DNA of 61,555 bases from Bacteroides sp. (GTDB taxonomy: Bacteria > Bacteroidota > Bacteroidia > Bacteroidales > Bacteroidaceae): NCBI GenBank assembly GCA_021203515.1, contig JAJQAY010000126.1:1-61555 (forward strand). The letters are read 5' to 3'. Under the pieces are notes generated by a model, which saw only the letters and a list, made by a program, of their open reading frames with translations, ran no database searches and was not told the origin of the DNA. The stretch's first letter is position 1, and each line of letters opens with the position of its first letter. Shown here in pieces: positions 1-10,813 of the stretch. A program made the translations under genes and the position numbers.

Positions 1-171
1 GCATATTAGTCAATATTTGAACCTTTTTATGATAGAAATACGATAATTTTCCAAATAACAAAATTGTTGTTAATTATGAATTTGTAATCTGAACCATTCT
101 CGAACGGCTTTTGTTCTTCTATCAAAATACTTGAAAATATATATTTTTTTTTAAACCTAAACTTAAAGCGT

Positions 172-423
172 ATGAATTTTATTTGGTACATTATTATTGG
201 GATCGTTGCCGGATTTATTGCTGGCAAGATTATGAAAGGTGGAGGCTTCGGCCTTTTAGTCAACTTGTTGGTTGGCATTTTAGGCGGTGTTCTGGGTGGC
301 TGGGTTTTCGGTTTACTGGGAATTGCCACTGCCGGTATTCTGGGTAGTCTGATTACCTCTGTAGTAGGAGCTGTTCTGTTATTATGGATTGTTTCATTAT
401 TCAGAAGTTCACGTGTTCCCTAA
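172..423 (+). CDS. GlsB/YeaQ/YmgE-family stress membrane protein
   Basis: An 83-residue, very hydrophobic, glycine-rich protein with three membrane segments. The opening (IWYIIIGIVAGFIAGKIMKG) and the repeated GxxGGxxGG pattern are typical of the transglycosylase-associated/GlsB family, small inner-membrane proteins linked to general stress. The length fits the family. The ATG follows an AT-rich leader with an A/T-rich Bacteroides-type ribosome region. The next gene (454) is also a stress-type small protein on the same strand, 30 bp downstream, and a terminator follows that one, so the two probably form one transcript. The biochemical function of the family is not established. Confidence 0.85.
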   Translation: MNFIWYIIIGIVAGFIAGKIMKGGGFGLLVNLLVGILGGVLGGWVFGLLGIATAGILGSLITSVVGAVLLLWIVSLFRSSRVP

Positions 424-453
424 TTTTTTTAACTTATTAAAACCTATTTAATT

Positions 454-750
454 ATGGAAAGTAAATGTTCACATTTCTGGATTGGCCTGGGAGTAGGCTC
501 TATCCTTGGAGCAATCGTTTATCGTTGCTGCAAAACTTCAAAAGCACAACAGTTGAAAAACAAAGTGGCGCATGCCCTCCATGTAGCAACGGATCAGGTG
601 GAAGATTTTGCAGATACTGCAAGAGACAAGGTTTTGGAAACCGGGACTAAAGTGGCCGATAAAGTGGCTGATAAAACGTTTGATGTAGCCGAAAAAGCAG
701 ATGAAATGAAGAATAAGGTTCACAATTTTGCCGACAATGTTAAAAAGTAA
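454..750 (+). CDS. YtxH-like small membrane-anchored helical protein
   Basis: A 98-residue protein with one N-terminal membrane segment (about residues 8-24, GLGVGSILGAIVY) followed by a long amphipathic, charged helix with repeated A-D-K-V heptad-like patterns (DKVADKTFDVAEKAD). This is the architecture of YtxH/gas-vesicle-GvpP-like stress proteins. It lies 30 bp after the GlsB-like gene and is followed by a strong terminator, so the pair is probably one stress-induced operon. No catalytic motif is visible. The family call is by layout and composition; a LEA-like role is speculation. Confidence 0.7.
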   Translation: MESKCSHFWIGLGVGSILGAIVYRCCKTSKAQQLKNKVAHALHVATDQVEDFADTARDKVLETGTKVADKVADKTFDVAEKADEMKNKVHNFADNVKK

Positions 751-772
751 GTAGGACGTTATTCTTTTTACT

Positions 773-813
773 TTAAGGGGAAGGTTTTGTTTTGTTTTCC
801 TTCCCCTATTTTA
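773..813 (+). terminator. Rho-independent terminator after the YtxH-like gene
   Basis: The stem AAGGGGAAGG pairs with CCTTCCCCT across a T/G-rich loop and is followed by ATTTTAT. It sits 25 bp after the stop codon at 750, ending the GlsB-like/YtxH-like transcript. Confidence 0.7.
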
Positions 814-861
814 TAATTCGCTATATATACAAATCAGATAATTATATCACAAAAAATTGAA

Positions 862-1380
862 ATGATGAAAAAGCTATTTTTATTGATTACAATATTTGTA
901 TTCGCCACAGGAGTAAGTGTCCAGACATTTAAAGGTGAAGGTTCCATCTTAGGAAATTTAGGTTATCAGACCAAGTATGAAAGATCTGCTTTGGGAGCAC
1001 AAGGGAGGTATGTGATTGCCAATAATCTCCGGATAGCTCCGGACTTGAATTTATTCTTTCCCAAGGATAAAGTTACGGGGTTGGATGTAGACATCAATTT
1101 CCATTACGTTTTTAATTTTAGCAAAGACGGACAAGGATTTTCTGTCTATCCGCTGGCGGGAATTGGCATGCAGAATAATTTTTATGGAAAGCGCACCATT
1201 ACGGTAGACGGTGAAAGTATAGAGCAAAAGAGTAATAGCACTTCGAAGTTCGCATTTAATTTAGGTGGTGGTATTTCTCTTCCCTTGTCTGCTCATAGTT
1301 TTTTGAATGCGGAAGCTAAATTCATGTTTGCAGATGAGGACAATGTGGTCATTATGTTAGGATACGGCTATAAGTTTTAA
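862..1380 (+). CDS. Outer-membrane beta-barrel protein (porin-like, small)
   Basis: A 172-residue protein with a signal peptide (residues 1-20, ending ...GVSVQT) and alternating-hydrophobicity strands with aromatic girdles (FNFHYVFNF, VYPLAGIGMQNNFYG, FAFNLGGGISLPL) ending in YGYKF, whose terminal phenylalanine is the usual barrel C-terminus. Length fits 8-stranded OmpX/OmpW-like or 'outer membrane beta-barrel' domains of Bacteroidales. It stands between two stress genes and a catalase-like gene; its own terminator follows at 1416. Ligand or function cannot be told. Confidence 0.75.
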   Translation: MMKKLFLLITIFVFATGVSVQTFKGEGSILGNLGYQTKYERSALGAQGRYVIANNLRIAPDLNLFFPKDKVTGLDVDINFHYVFNFSKDGQGFSVYPLAGIGMQNNFYGKRTITVDGESIEQKSNSTSKFAFNLGGGISLPLSAHSFLNAEAKFMFADEDNVVIMLGYGYKF

Positions 1381-1415
1381 TAGTGTTTCATCCGGAACTA
1401 AGACTATAGACAGAA

Positions 1416-1457
1416 AGCGTTCCTGATTGGTTGCCATTCAGGAACGTGCTGTTTTTT
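1416..1457 (+). terminator. Rho-independent terminator after the beta-barrel gene
   Basis: CGTTCCTGA (1418-1426) pairs with TCAGGAACG (1438-1446) and is followed by TGCTG and a run of six T, 36 bp downstream of the stop at 1380. Confidence 0.75.
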
Positions 1458-1483
1458 GACCTTAAATTATAAACGAAATAACC

Positions 1484-2737
1484 ATGGAAAATAGTATGTT
1501 AGCTATTACGGAGGAACAAGGGGTAGTATCTGATACACAGATTAAGGTTGCTACAGAGGTGAGAAGCAGGTCGAAACAGAATTTACTTCTTTCAGAGAAA
1601 CGTTTATACGCTGAAAATGATTGGATTTTTGGAGGTGGACTTGATAAGAAAAGATGTGGCGCTTATGGTGTTTTTACCGTAACGAATGACTTGACAAAGT
1701 ATACCAAAGCGAGATTTCTGAATCGGACAGGAAAGAAGACATTGGTGTTTCTCGTTTTCTCAGAGGCTGCCCCATATGCCGGCATTGGAGGAATGGAACG
1801 CGGTGTATGTGCTTTTTCTACCCGGTTTTATACTGAAGACGGAATCTGGGACTCGGTAGGTTGTAATTTGCCGGTGTCTTTTACCTGCCATCCTCAGAAG
1901 TATCTTGATGGTATCTGCTCCCAAAGACCGAAGACGGAGAAAGCGAGACTTAATCTTGCAGAGAAATGGAATGTCTGGTCTCTTTTTCCGGACTCCCTTC
2001 ATCAAATAATGTTTTTGATGGGAGAACGTGGAATTCCGAGGGATTACCGCCATATGCATTGTTTCGGATGCCGGACTTACAATTTCATAAATGAGGAAGG
2101 ACGGCATTTTCTTGCCAAGTTCCATTTACTTACCCAGCAGGGCATTCTTAATTTGTCGGTAGAAGAGTTGTTGAGGCGAAAAGCCAGTTATCACATCTCT
2201 GTGCAACGCGATTTATATGATAACATAAAAAAGGGAAATCATCCCAAATGGAAATTGTATATTCAGCTTATGCCTGAAGAGGATGCGGGAAAATGTTCCT
2301 TCAATCCGTATGACCTTACTAAGGTCTGGCCACATAAAGAGTATCCTCTCATTGAGGCCGGGACATTGGAGTTGCAAAGAGTTCCGATAAAGGATTCTGT
2401 GGAAGTAAATAACTGCGGTTTCTGCTCATCGAATCTGGTGCCTGGCATCGAATTCCCCAGTCATATATGTCATTATCAGGGCAAAACGGACTACTATTGG
2501 CAACCGGGAGCGTTTTTCCGATTGCAATCTGCAGAGGCACAAAGGAGGATAATCCATAACGTGGTCAGAGAACTGGCGCGAGTACCGGAATATATCCAGA
2601 TTAGAGCCACAGCCCGTTTTTATCAGGCAGATAGATGCTGTGGAGAGAAGATTGCAAAAGAATTGCAGTTTGAGATAAGATTAATATTGGAGGAAATCGA
2701 ATGGCAAAAGGAGGCAGATATGAGTATGGCATTTTAA
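1484..2737 (+). CDS. Catalase-like protein with degenerate active site
   Basis: A 417-residue open frame clearly related to monofunctional heme catalases: GAYGVFTVTNDLTKYTKA (59-76), FYTEDGIWDSVGCNLPVSF (115-133), WSLFPDSLHQIMFLMGERG, RGIPRDYRHMH, FNPYDLTKVWPHKEYPLIE and SNLVPGI all align with the catalase core. The distal histidine segment (RxxHAKG) before GAYG is missing, and the proximal heme-ligand tyrosine segment (GRLFSY) after SNLVPGI is missing along with over 100 residues normally found there. The C-terminal helices (GAFFRLQSAEAQRR, ARFYQADRCCGEK) resume. One asparagine of the GNN motif remains. At 417 residues it is well short of the usual about 480-500. It therefore should not be an active catalase. 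The frame is fully open although several neighbours are frame-broken, so it may be a retained pseudoenzyme or a young remnant. Confidence 0.8.
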   Translation: MENSMLAITEEQGVVSDTQIKVATEVRSRSKQNLLLSEKRLYAENDWIFGGGLDKKRCGAYGVFTVTNDLTKYTKARFLNRTGKKTLVFLVFSEAAPYAGIGGMERGVCAFSTRFYTEDGIWDSVGCNLPVSFTCHPQKYLDGICSQRPKTEKARLNLAEKWNVWSLFPDSLHQIMFLMGERGIPRDYRHMHCFGCRTYNFINEEGRHFLAKFHLLTQQGILNLSVEELLRRKASYHISVQRDLYDNIKKGNHPKWKLYIQLMPEEDAGKCSFNPYDLTKVWPHKEYPLIEAGTLELQRVPIKDSVEVNNCGFCSSNLVPGIEFPSHICHYQGKTDYYWQPGAFFRLQSAEAQRRIIHNVVRELARVPEYIQIRATARFYQADRCCGEKIAKELQFEIRLILEEIEWQKEADMSMAF

Positions 2738-2761
2738 ACGTATAATTAAGAATATTGAGAT

Positions 2762-3837
2762 ATGTGGGAACAAGAAATTTTTGGAAATACAGTTGAGAAC
2801 TGGATTATTTCCATACTTTTTATAGTAGGAGCGATCGTAATTGTGAAGTTGTTATCATTGTTGGGCAAGAAGGTTATCAAGCCGTTTGTCAGCCGAACAA
2901 CTAATAAGATAGATGATATTATCTATTATTCTCTGGAGTCGCCCGTTAAGTTTGCAGTGATATTGCTTGGTATCTGGTTAGCTATTCATCGGCTGGTCTA
3001 TCCGGATGGCTTTGTGAAGGTAGTTGACAATGCCTACCGGATTTTAATTATTCTGGATATCACGTGGATTTTTGCCTGTTTATTCAGCGGATTGCTTCAG
3101 GATTGTTGGGGCACAAGTCCGACGGGCATGTCAATACGATGCTGCCGATTGTTAAAAGAGCGGTCCTGGTTGTCGTCTGGATTATCGGACTTGTGATGGC
3201 GCTGAGCAATATCGGAGTCAATATCAGTGCATTGTTAGGAACTTTGGGTATTGGTGGTATTGCGTTCGCTTTGGCGGCACAAGATACGGTGAAGAATATT
3301 TTCGGCGCTTTTACCATCTTTACGGACAAGCCTTTCAGCATCGGTGATACGATTAATGTGAACGGTACTGAAGGAACTGTTGTAGACGTTGGTGTACGAA
3401 GCACAAAAATATTGGGTTATGACAAGCGCATCACTACTTTACCGAATTATAAGATTACGGATGCATCCATCGTCAATATTTCTTCTGAACCAATGCGTCG
3501 GATCACCGTACAACTTGGATTGACGTACGATACGACACCTGAGAAGATGAAAGAGGCTTTGGATATATTGAGGGCTATTCCGAAAAAGGTGGAAAATGTG
3601 TCTGAGAATCCTTCGGATATTACGGCCAATTTTTCGGATTACACGGATTCGGCATTGGTTATCACCTACTACTATATAGAGAAGCAAGGTGATATATTGA
3701 AGGTTTCTTCGGATATGAATCTGGAGATACTGAAAGCCTTTAATAAAGCGGGACTTGATTTTGCATTTCCGACGCAAACGCTATATGTACATAAAAATGA
3801 GGCGGCGGATGCTACGAAAGAGACAGATAATATCTAG
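2762..3837 (+). pseudogene. MscS-type mechanosensitive channel, one frameshift
   Basis: The two halves of one small-conductance mechanosensitive channel lie in different frames. The first (2762 to about 3110) gives three membrane helices; the second (about 3085 to 3837) gives the pore helix (NIGVNISALLGTLGIGG), the AAQDTVKNIFGAFTIF segment, FSIGDTI of the beta domain and the cytoplasmic alpha/beta domain. A one-base shift near 3090-3120, next to GGGG, restores a continuous protein of about 357 residues, normal for the family. Role when intact: release of solutes on hypo-osmotic shock in the inner membrane. It starts 24 bp after the catalase-like gene, so co-transcription is likely, and ends at the shared hairpin at 3858. 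Confidence 0.85.
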
Positions 3838-3879
3838 TCTATAATATAAAATATACCAATCCCCTTATTTTATCCCTGT

Positions 3880-5653
<1,774 letters not shown>

Positions 5654-7623
5654 ATGGAAAAATTAAAAAAATCATCCTCCTTTGGAACAATTGGACTCGT
5701 TTGACAAATATCCGTGTTATTATGGAAATGATCTGGAGTTAGTGTATTCACCTGAGAAATCAGTTTTTACCCTATGGGTACCCTCGGCGAGTAAAGTTCG
5801 TCTGAATTTGTATTTGTCAGGTGAAGGAGGAGAGGCAGAGGAGCAACTGGAAATGTCCATGGCAGATGATGGCACATGGCGTATTTGTGTAGATCGTGAC
5901 TTGAAAGGCTCTTTCTATACTTTCCAAATAGAGAAAGATGGAAATTGGTTGGATGAAACACCTGGTATCTGGGCAAAAGCAGTCGGTATTAATGGTAACC
6001 TGGCGGCTGTAATCGACTTGAATGATACGAATCCTGAAGGCTGGGAGGAGGACCGTTCGCCCGAGTTGAAAATGCATTCCGACATAATTCTCTATGAATT
6101 GCATCACCGTGATTTTAGTATTGATCCGAATTCGGGTATTGAAAATAAAGGAAAGTTTTTGGCTCTGACTGAAATCGGAACTAAAACTCCTGATGGAGAA
6201 GCTATCGGTTTAGATCATCTAAAGGAGCTTGGCGTGACGCATATTCATATACTGCCTTCTTTTGATTTTGCGACAATAGATGAAACTAAGTTAGAGGAGA
6301 ATAAATATAATTGGGGATATGATCCGAAGAACTACAATGTACCTGACGGGAGTTACTCCACTGACCCGGCCGACCCCGTTGTCCGTATCCGTGAGTTTAA
6401 GGAAATGGTTAAGAGTCTTTATCAAAATGGTTTCCGCATCGTTCTTGATGTGGTATATAACCATGCTGCCTCTACCGATCATTCGAATTTCAATCTGACG
6501 GTTCCCGGTTATTTTTATCGGCAGAACTCTGACGGTTCCTATTCAGATGCCTCCGGTTGTGGCAATGAAACAGCTTCAGAGCGGGAAATGGTGCGTCACT
6601 ATATTATTGAATCCGTTAAATATTGGGCTAAAGAATACCATATTGACGGGTTCCGTTTCGACCTTATGGGAATACATGATATTGAAACGATGAACCGTCT
6701 GAGGGAAGAACTGTTAAAGATTGACCCTACGATTTTTGTATATGGAGAAGGATGGCTTGCTGCTGATTCTCCACTGCCTTTCGAGCAACGGGCGGTAAAG
6801 GAAAATGTCGGTCATATGGAAGGGATTGCCGTATTCAACGATGAATTTCGCGATGGTTTGAAGGGGAGTACCTTCGATGAGCAAGAACCCGGATATGCTT
6901 CTGGGAATATAAACGGTCACTTCGAACCGGTAAAATATGGGATTGTCGGTGGTACGCAGCATTCGCAAGTTGTTTATGACGGATTACTCTATTGTGATGG
7001 TCCTTATGCCGGTGCTCCTTCACAAACGATTAATTTTGTTTCCTGTCATGACGGATATACTTTGATAGATAAGCTGAAACTGTCTGTCCATGGTGACGGG
7101 GTGGAGAACGAGCTGGTTCCTATTGATAAATTGATACATACTGTACTGTTGACAGCACAGGGCATTCCCTTTATTCGGGGTGGTGATGAAATCATGCAAG
7201 ATAAACAGGGCGTACCGAATAGTTTCAAATCTCCTGATAATATCAATCAGATAGACTGGGCTTTGAAAGCTAAGAACCGTGATTTTTTTTGATTATATAA
7301 GGGGATTAATCGCACTTCGTAAAGTACATCCGGCTTTTCGTATTCCTACAGTGGAAGGCTTGCAGCAGTGCCTCCATTTTCTAGATACATGTGATTCTGG
7401 TGTGATAGCTTATACTTTGGGTGAATATGCGAACGGTGATGTGTGGAAGGAAATCCTGGTAGCATACAATGGTAATCGGCACCAAGCGGAAATTAATATT
7501 CCGGAACAAGAGTGGACGGTGGTTTGTAGCGACGGACAAATCAACTTAGACAGCCAAGAGCATTTACACGGAGGAAATATTCAGATAGCACCTTCTTCGG
7601 CTCTTATATTGTATAGACAATAG
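5654..7623 (+). pseudogene. pulA: Type I pullulanase (GH13_14), two frameshifts
   Basis: An about 655-residue glycan debranching enzyme: CBM48-like N-domain (FTLWVPSASKVRLNLY), the pullulanase signature YNWGYDP, LDVVYNHA, GFRFDLMGIHD (nucleophile Asp), YGEGW (acid Glu), SCHDGYTL, and a C-terminal beta domain. No signal peptide, so cytoplasmic. Two one-base insertions break it. The ATG at 5654 is followed by A7 (about 5665-5671), where A6 would give MEKLKNHPPLEQLDSF and join the main frame (which begins at 5682 only with a TTG). T8 at about 7283-7290 truncates after AKNRDFF, where T7 would continue FFDYIRGLIALRKVHP to the stop at 7623. With the divergent amylase it would degrade storage or imported alpha-glucans. 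Confidence 0.87.
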
Positions 7624-7652
7624 AGCTGATATTGGATTAGAGATTTTCAAAT

Positions 7653-7694
7653 AAAAAAGCCTATTGAAATATAATAGTTTCAATAGGCTTTTTA
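7653..7694. terminator. Bidirectional terminator between pulA and tRNA-Phe
   Basis: AAAAAAGCCTATTGAAA (7653-7669) and TTTCAATAGGCTTTTTA (7678-7694) form a near-perfect 17-bp stem with A and T runs at each end, so it can terminate both pulA and the tRNA transcript. Confidence 0.85.
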
Positions 7695-7698
7695 TTTG

Positions 7699-7771
7699 TG
7701 GTGCCACCAGGAATCGAACCGGGGACACAAGGATTTTCAGTCCTTTGCTCTACCAACTGAGCTATGGCACC
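7699..7771 (-). tRNA. tRNA-Phe (anticodon GAA)
   Basis: A 73-nt cloverleaf on the minus strand. Acceptor GGTGCCA pairs with TGGCACC, D-loop AGCTCAGTTGGTAGAGC, anticodon stem-loop AGGACTGAAAATCCT with GAA, T-loop GGTTCGATTCC. CCA is not encoded. All stems pair, so it looks functional. Confidence 0.96.
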
Positions 7772-7901
7772 TTTTTCTCTTTTGCGGTTGCAAAGGTAAT
7801 GAAAGTTTTGAACTATACAGGGGGTTTGGAGATAAAAAACGCTGATAAATGGCTATGTGGCTAAGTATCAGCGTCTATTTTTCTGTATCAAGCGTTTATT
7901 T

Positions 7902-8939
7902 TTATTCTTTCTCTTCTAACGAGTTCCAGCCTTGGGCTTTCAACTCAAATTCCTGCCCGTCGCGAGTAATCAGGGCACAACCAAGTTCCGGCTTGGTGAT
8001 GTGACCGATAAGCCTGATACCTTCCATTTCCGATACTTTTTCGTGGTCGGCAATAGGGACGGTAAACAAAAGCTCGTAGTCTTCGCCACCGTTGAGGGCA
8101 CAAGTAGTCAGGTTCATGTTAAACTCCTCTGCCATGACAGCCGTCTGGTAATCAATGGGGATATGTTCCTCGTAGATGCGGCAACCAACTTTACTCTGTT
8201 TGCAGATGTGCAGCAACTCAGACGATAGTCCGTCGGAAACATCCATCATGGAAGTAGGCAGGATACCTTCTTCAGCCAACTTTTGGATAATGTCCCGACG
8301 AGCTTCCGGTTTCAGTTGACGCTCCAAAAGGTACTCTTTACCGGCAAAATCAGGTTGCAAGTCTTTGTCACCGCCTTTGAGCACGGCCTTTTCACGTTCC
8401 AGCAGTTGCAGTCCCATGTAGGCAGCACCGAGGTCGCCGGAAACACAAATCAGGTCGGTTTCTTTAGCACAGTTGCGATAAACGACTTTTCCCTTTTCCG
8501 CCTCACCAATACAGGTGATGCTGATAGTAAGCCCGGTATAAGAAGAAGAAGTATCGCCGCCGACAATATCCACGCCGTACTCTTCACAAGCCAAACGAAT
8601 ACCCGCATACAACTCTTCCATATCCTCTACACTGAAACGCTTGGATAATCCCAGTGAGACGGTAATCTGTCGGGGCGTACCGTTCATGGCATAAATATCG
8701 GAGAAGTTGACTATCGCCGATTTATATCCCAAGTGTTTAAGCGGAACATACACAAGGTCGAAATGTACACCTTCCAGCAATAAGTCGGTGGTGACAAGCA
8801 CCTCTTTGTCCGCAGGGTAGGAGAGGACGGCTGCGTCGTCTCCCACACCGTATCGGCTCGATTTGTTCTTTAATTCAATACCTTCGGTCAGTTGGCGGAT
8901 TAACCCGAACTCACCGAGAGTGGCTATTTCTGTTCCCAT
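7902..8939 (-). CDS. thiL: Thiamine-monophosphate kinase
   Basis: A 345-residue AIR-synthase/ThiL-type kinase that phosphorylates thiamine monophosphate to thiamine diphosphate, the last step of cofactor synthesis. Visible motifs: GVGDDAAVL (about 31-39) with the metal-binding aspartates, TTDLLLEGVHFD, IVNFSDIYAMNG, VGGDTSSS, and MMDVSDGLSSEL in the C-terminal half. Length is normal and the frame intact. It is last in the minus-strand unit sppA-lpxK-pnp-thiL, 4 bp after pnp. The cofactor it makes is needed by the nearby pyruvate:ferredoxin oxidoreductase among others. Confidence 0.95.
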   Translation of the reverse strand: MGTEIATLGEFGLIRQLTEGIELKNKSSRYGVGDDAAVLSYPADKEVLVTTDLLLEGVHFDLVYVPLKHLGYKSAIVNFSDIYAMNGTPRQITVSLGLSKRFSVEDMEELYAGIRLACEEYGVDIVGGDTSSSYTGLTISITCIGEAEKGKVVYRNCAKETDLICVSGDLGAAYMGLQLLEREKAVLKGGDKDLQPDFAGKEYLLERQLKPEARRDIIQKLAEEGILPTSMMDVSDGLSSELLHICKQSKVGCRIYEEHIPIDYQTAVMAEEFNMNLTTCALNGGEDYELLFTVPIADHEKVSEMEGIRLIGHITKPELGCALITRDGQEFELKAQGWNSLEEKE

Positions 8940-8943
8940 TTTC

Positions 8944-9753
8944 TTACGCTCTGTTAATCAACTCCCGCATAATTTCCGTCATTCTCGGCTGTGCGGCATC
9001 CGCAGCTTTCTGCACCTCTTCGTGGGATACTTCCGCAATCTTGCCTTCCACACCCAGATCGGTGACTACAGACACACTGAACACCTTAATACCGCAATGA
9101 TTTGCCACAATCACTTCGGGAACGGTAGACATGCCGACCGCATCCGCACCCAGAATACGGAACAACTTATATTCCGCAGGCGTTTCAAACGTAGGTCCTT
9201 GTGTGCCGATGTACACACCATGCTGCACTTTAATACCCTTTTCCGCTGCAATCGCATCCGCCTTGCGGATTAATTCCTTGTCGTATGCCTCGCTCATATC
9301 CGGAAAACGCGGTCCGTAAGGAATGTTCTTACCACGCAACGGATGTTCGGGGAAATAATTGATATGGTCGGTGATAATCATCAGGTCTCCAATCTCAAAA
9401 TCCGGGTTCGTACCACCACTGGCATTAGACACGAACAAAGTTTTGATGCCCAATTCACGCATCACGCGTACCGGAAACGTCACTTCCTTCATGGAGTATC
9501 CTTCGTAGTAGTGAAAACGTCCCTGCATCGCCATGATGTCCTTGTTGCCCAGCTTACCGAAAATCAGTTTGCCACTGTGTCCCTCTACCGTAGATACGGG
9601 GAAGTTAGGAATATCCTCATACTTTATTTCATACTTCTCGGTGATTTCACCGGCAAGGCTGCCTAGTCCGGTGCCGAGGATAATTGCTGTCTCCGGTTGC
9701 GTGTGCATCTTACCTCTTAGATAAGCTGCCGTTTCTTGAATTTGCTCTAACAT
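8944..9753 (-). CDS. punA: Purine-nucleoside phosphorylase (trimeric type I)
   Basis: A 269-residue cytosolic enzyme of purine salvage that phosphorolyses inosine and guanosine. Motifs: ILGTGLGSL, EGHSGKLIFGK (phosphate site), GRFHYYEGY, FVSNASGGTNP, and VGMSTVPEVIVANH with the purine-site residues. I chose the start MLEQIQETAAYL at 9753; an in-frame ATG at 9804 would add 17 residues unlike the family and overlap lpxK further. Even so it overlaps the lpxK 3' end by 44 bp, which suggests translational coupling. Confidence 0.93.
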   Translation of the reverse strand: MLEQIQETAAYLRGKMHTQPETAIILGTGLGSLAGEITEKYEIKYEDIPNFPVSTVEGHSGKLIFGKLGNKDIMAMQGRFHYYEGYSMKEVTFPVRVMRELGIKTLFVSNASGGTNPDFEIGDLMIITDHINYFPEHPLRGKNIPYGPRFPDMSEAYDKELIRKADAIAAEKGIKVQHGVYIGTQGPTFETPAEYKLFRILGADAVGMSTVPEVIVANHCGIKVFSVSVVTDLGVEGKIAEVSHEEVQKAADAAQPRMTEIMRELINRA

Positions 9754-10813
9754 AGCCAATAATGTTTTGGTTAAATATATGTTGTTGATTTTGTAAAAAC
9801 TCAATTTCTATGGGAAACACGTAGATGAAAGGCTTCAAGGCATCACTCAGCGAGAGATGATTTTTCAATCGTGCGGCGTCCTTTTCGGTGGTGATGATAA
9901 TCCTTTTCCGTTCTTCCAGGTGCGAGAATTGCTCTTCTATCTGCTGCAAATCTTTAGCACTGAAATCATGGTGGTCGTCAAACGCCAGCAGCTTCACATC
10001 CGGAGTGTACGCTTCCACTTCCTGCACCAGTGAGGCAGGCGATGCAATGCCCGTCACCAGCAATACCTGTTCGTTTTTTGTAAGCGCCGAAAATCCCTTC
10101 GTCTTTTCCGGGAATAACGGCATTAGTCCGCCATAACGAAATCTGGAGAAATACAACTGCTGATATGGATACAGATGCAGCCGCTTCGTGATGATATTAA
10201 AATCTATCGGCTTGATGTCGTCCGGACATTTGGTTACAATAACAATCTGTGCCCGGTTCTTCCCGCTTGCCGGTTCGCGAAGTCTTCCTGCAGGGAGCAG
10301 GGCATCGTCGCAAAGCAATCGGTGATAGTCAGTCAGCAGGATATTTAGTCCCGCTTTCACGTACCGGTGCTGAAAAGCGTCGTCCAGCAATACAACATCT
10401 ACAAAAGGAGTTTGCAGTTTCAGCAATTGCTCGATGCCATGACAGCGGTCTTCATCCACCGCCACCCGTATGCCGGGAAACTTACTCTTGATTTGATACG
10501 GTTCATCGCCTATCCGGCGCACGCCACTTTCCCCGTCGGCCAGTACATACCCTTTGCTTTTTCGCTTGTATCCCCGGCTCAACGTAGCAACGTTCATCCC
10601 CGTTTTTCCTAATAACCTTATTAAATACTCCGTATGCGGCGTCTTGCCAGTTCCTCCCACAGCGAGGTTTCCCACGCATATCACTGGAACGTCAAAACTC
10701 TTTGACCGGAGCCATCCCCAGTCAAAGAGCTTATTTCGCAAGCACACCCCCATCCCGTAAAGCCACGAGAGGGGGTATAGCCCATAGTGTATTTTAATAA
10801 AGTTTTCTGTCAT
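9710..10813 (-). CDS. lpxK: Tetraacyldisaccharide 4'-kinase
   Basis: A 367-residue inner-membrane-associated kinase that adds the 4'-phosphate to the lipid A precursor. It has the N-terminal amphipathic/hydrophobic segment (GLYPLSWLYGMGVCLRNKL), the P-loop AVGGTGKT (51-58), SRGYKRKSKGY, LLDDAFQHR and DDHHDFSAKD, all diagnostic. Length and frame are intact. It overlaps sppA by 4 bp (ATGA) and pnp by 44 bp, so it is translated from the same message. Confidence 0.96.
   Translation of the reverse strand: MTENFIKIHYGLYPLSWLYGMGVCLRNKLFDWGWLRSKSFDVPVICVGNLAVGGTGKTPHTEYLIRLLGKTGMNVATLSRGYKRKSKGYVLADGESGVRRIGDEPYQIKSKFPGIRVAVDEDRCHGIEQLLKLQTPFVDVVLLDDAFQHRYVKAGLNILLTDYHRLLCDDALLPAGRLREPASGKNRAQIVIVTKCPDDIKPIDFNIITKRLHLYPYQQLYFSRFRYGGLMPLFPEKTKGFSALTKNEQVLLVTGIASPASLVQEVEAYTPDVKLLAFDDHHDFSAKDLQQIEEQFSHLEERKRIIITTEKDAARLKNHLSLSDALKPFIYVFPIEIEFLQNQQHIFNQNIIGYVRANSRNGSLSKR

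Noticed and set aside
6..171. Recognisable promoter for the GlsB-like gene
   Set aside because: The leader is A/T-rich with TATTTG-like strings but no full TAnnTTTG with a -33 TTTG at correct spacing.
3064..3400. Separate short gene beginning at the inner ATG of mscS
   Set aside because: It continues the channel protein after a one-base shift; the halves complement each other exactly.
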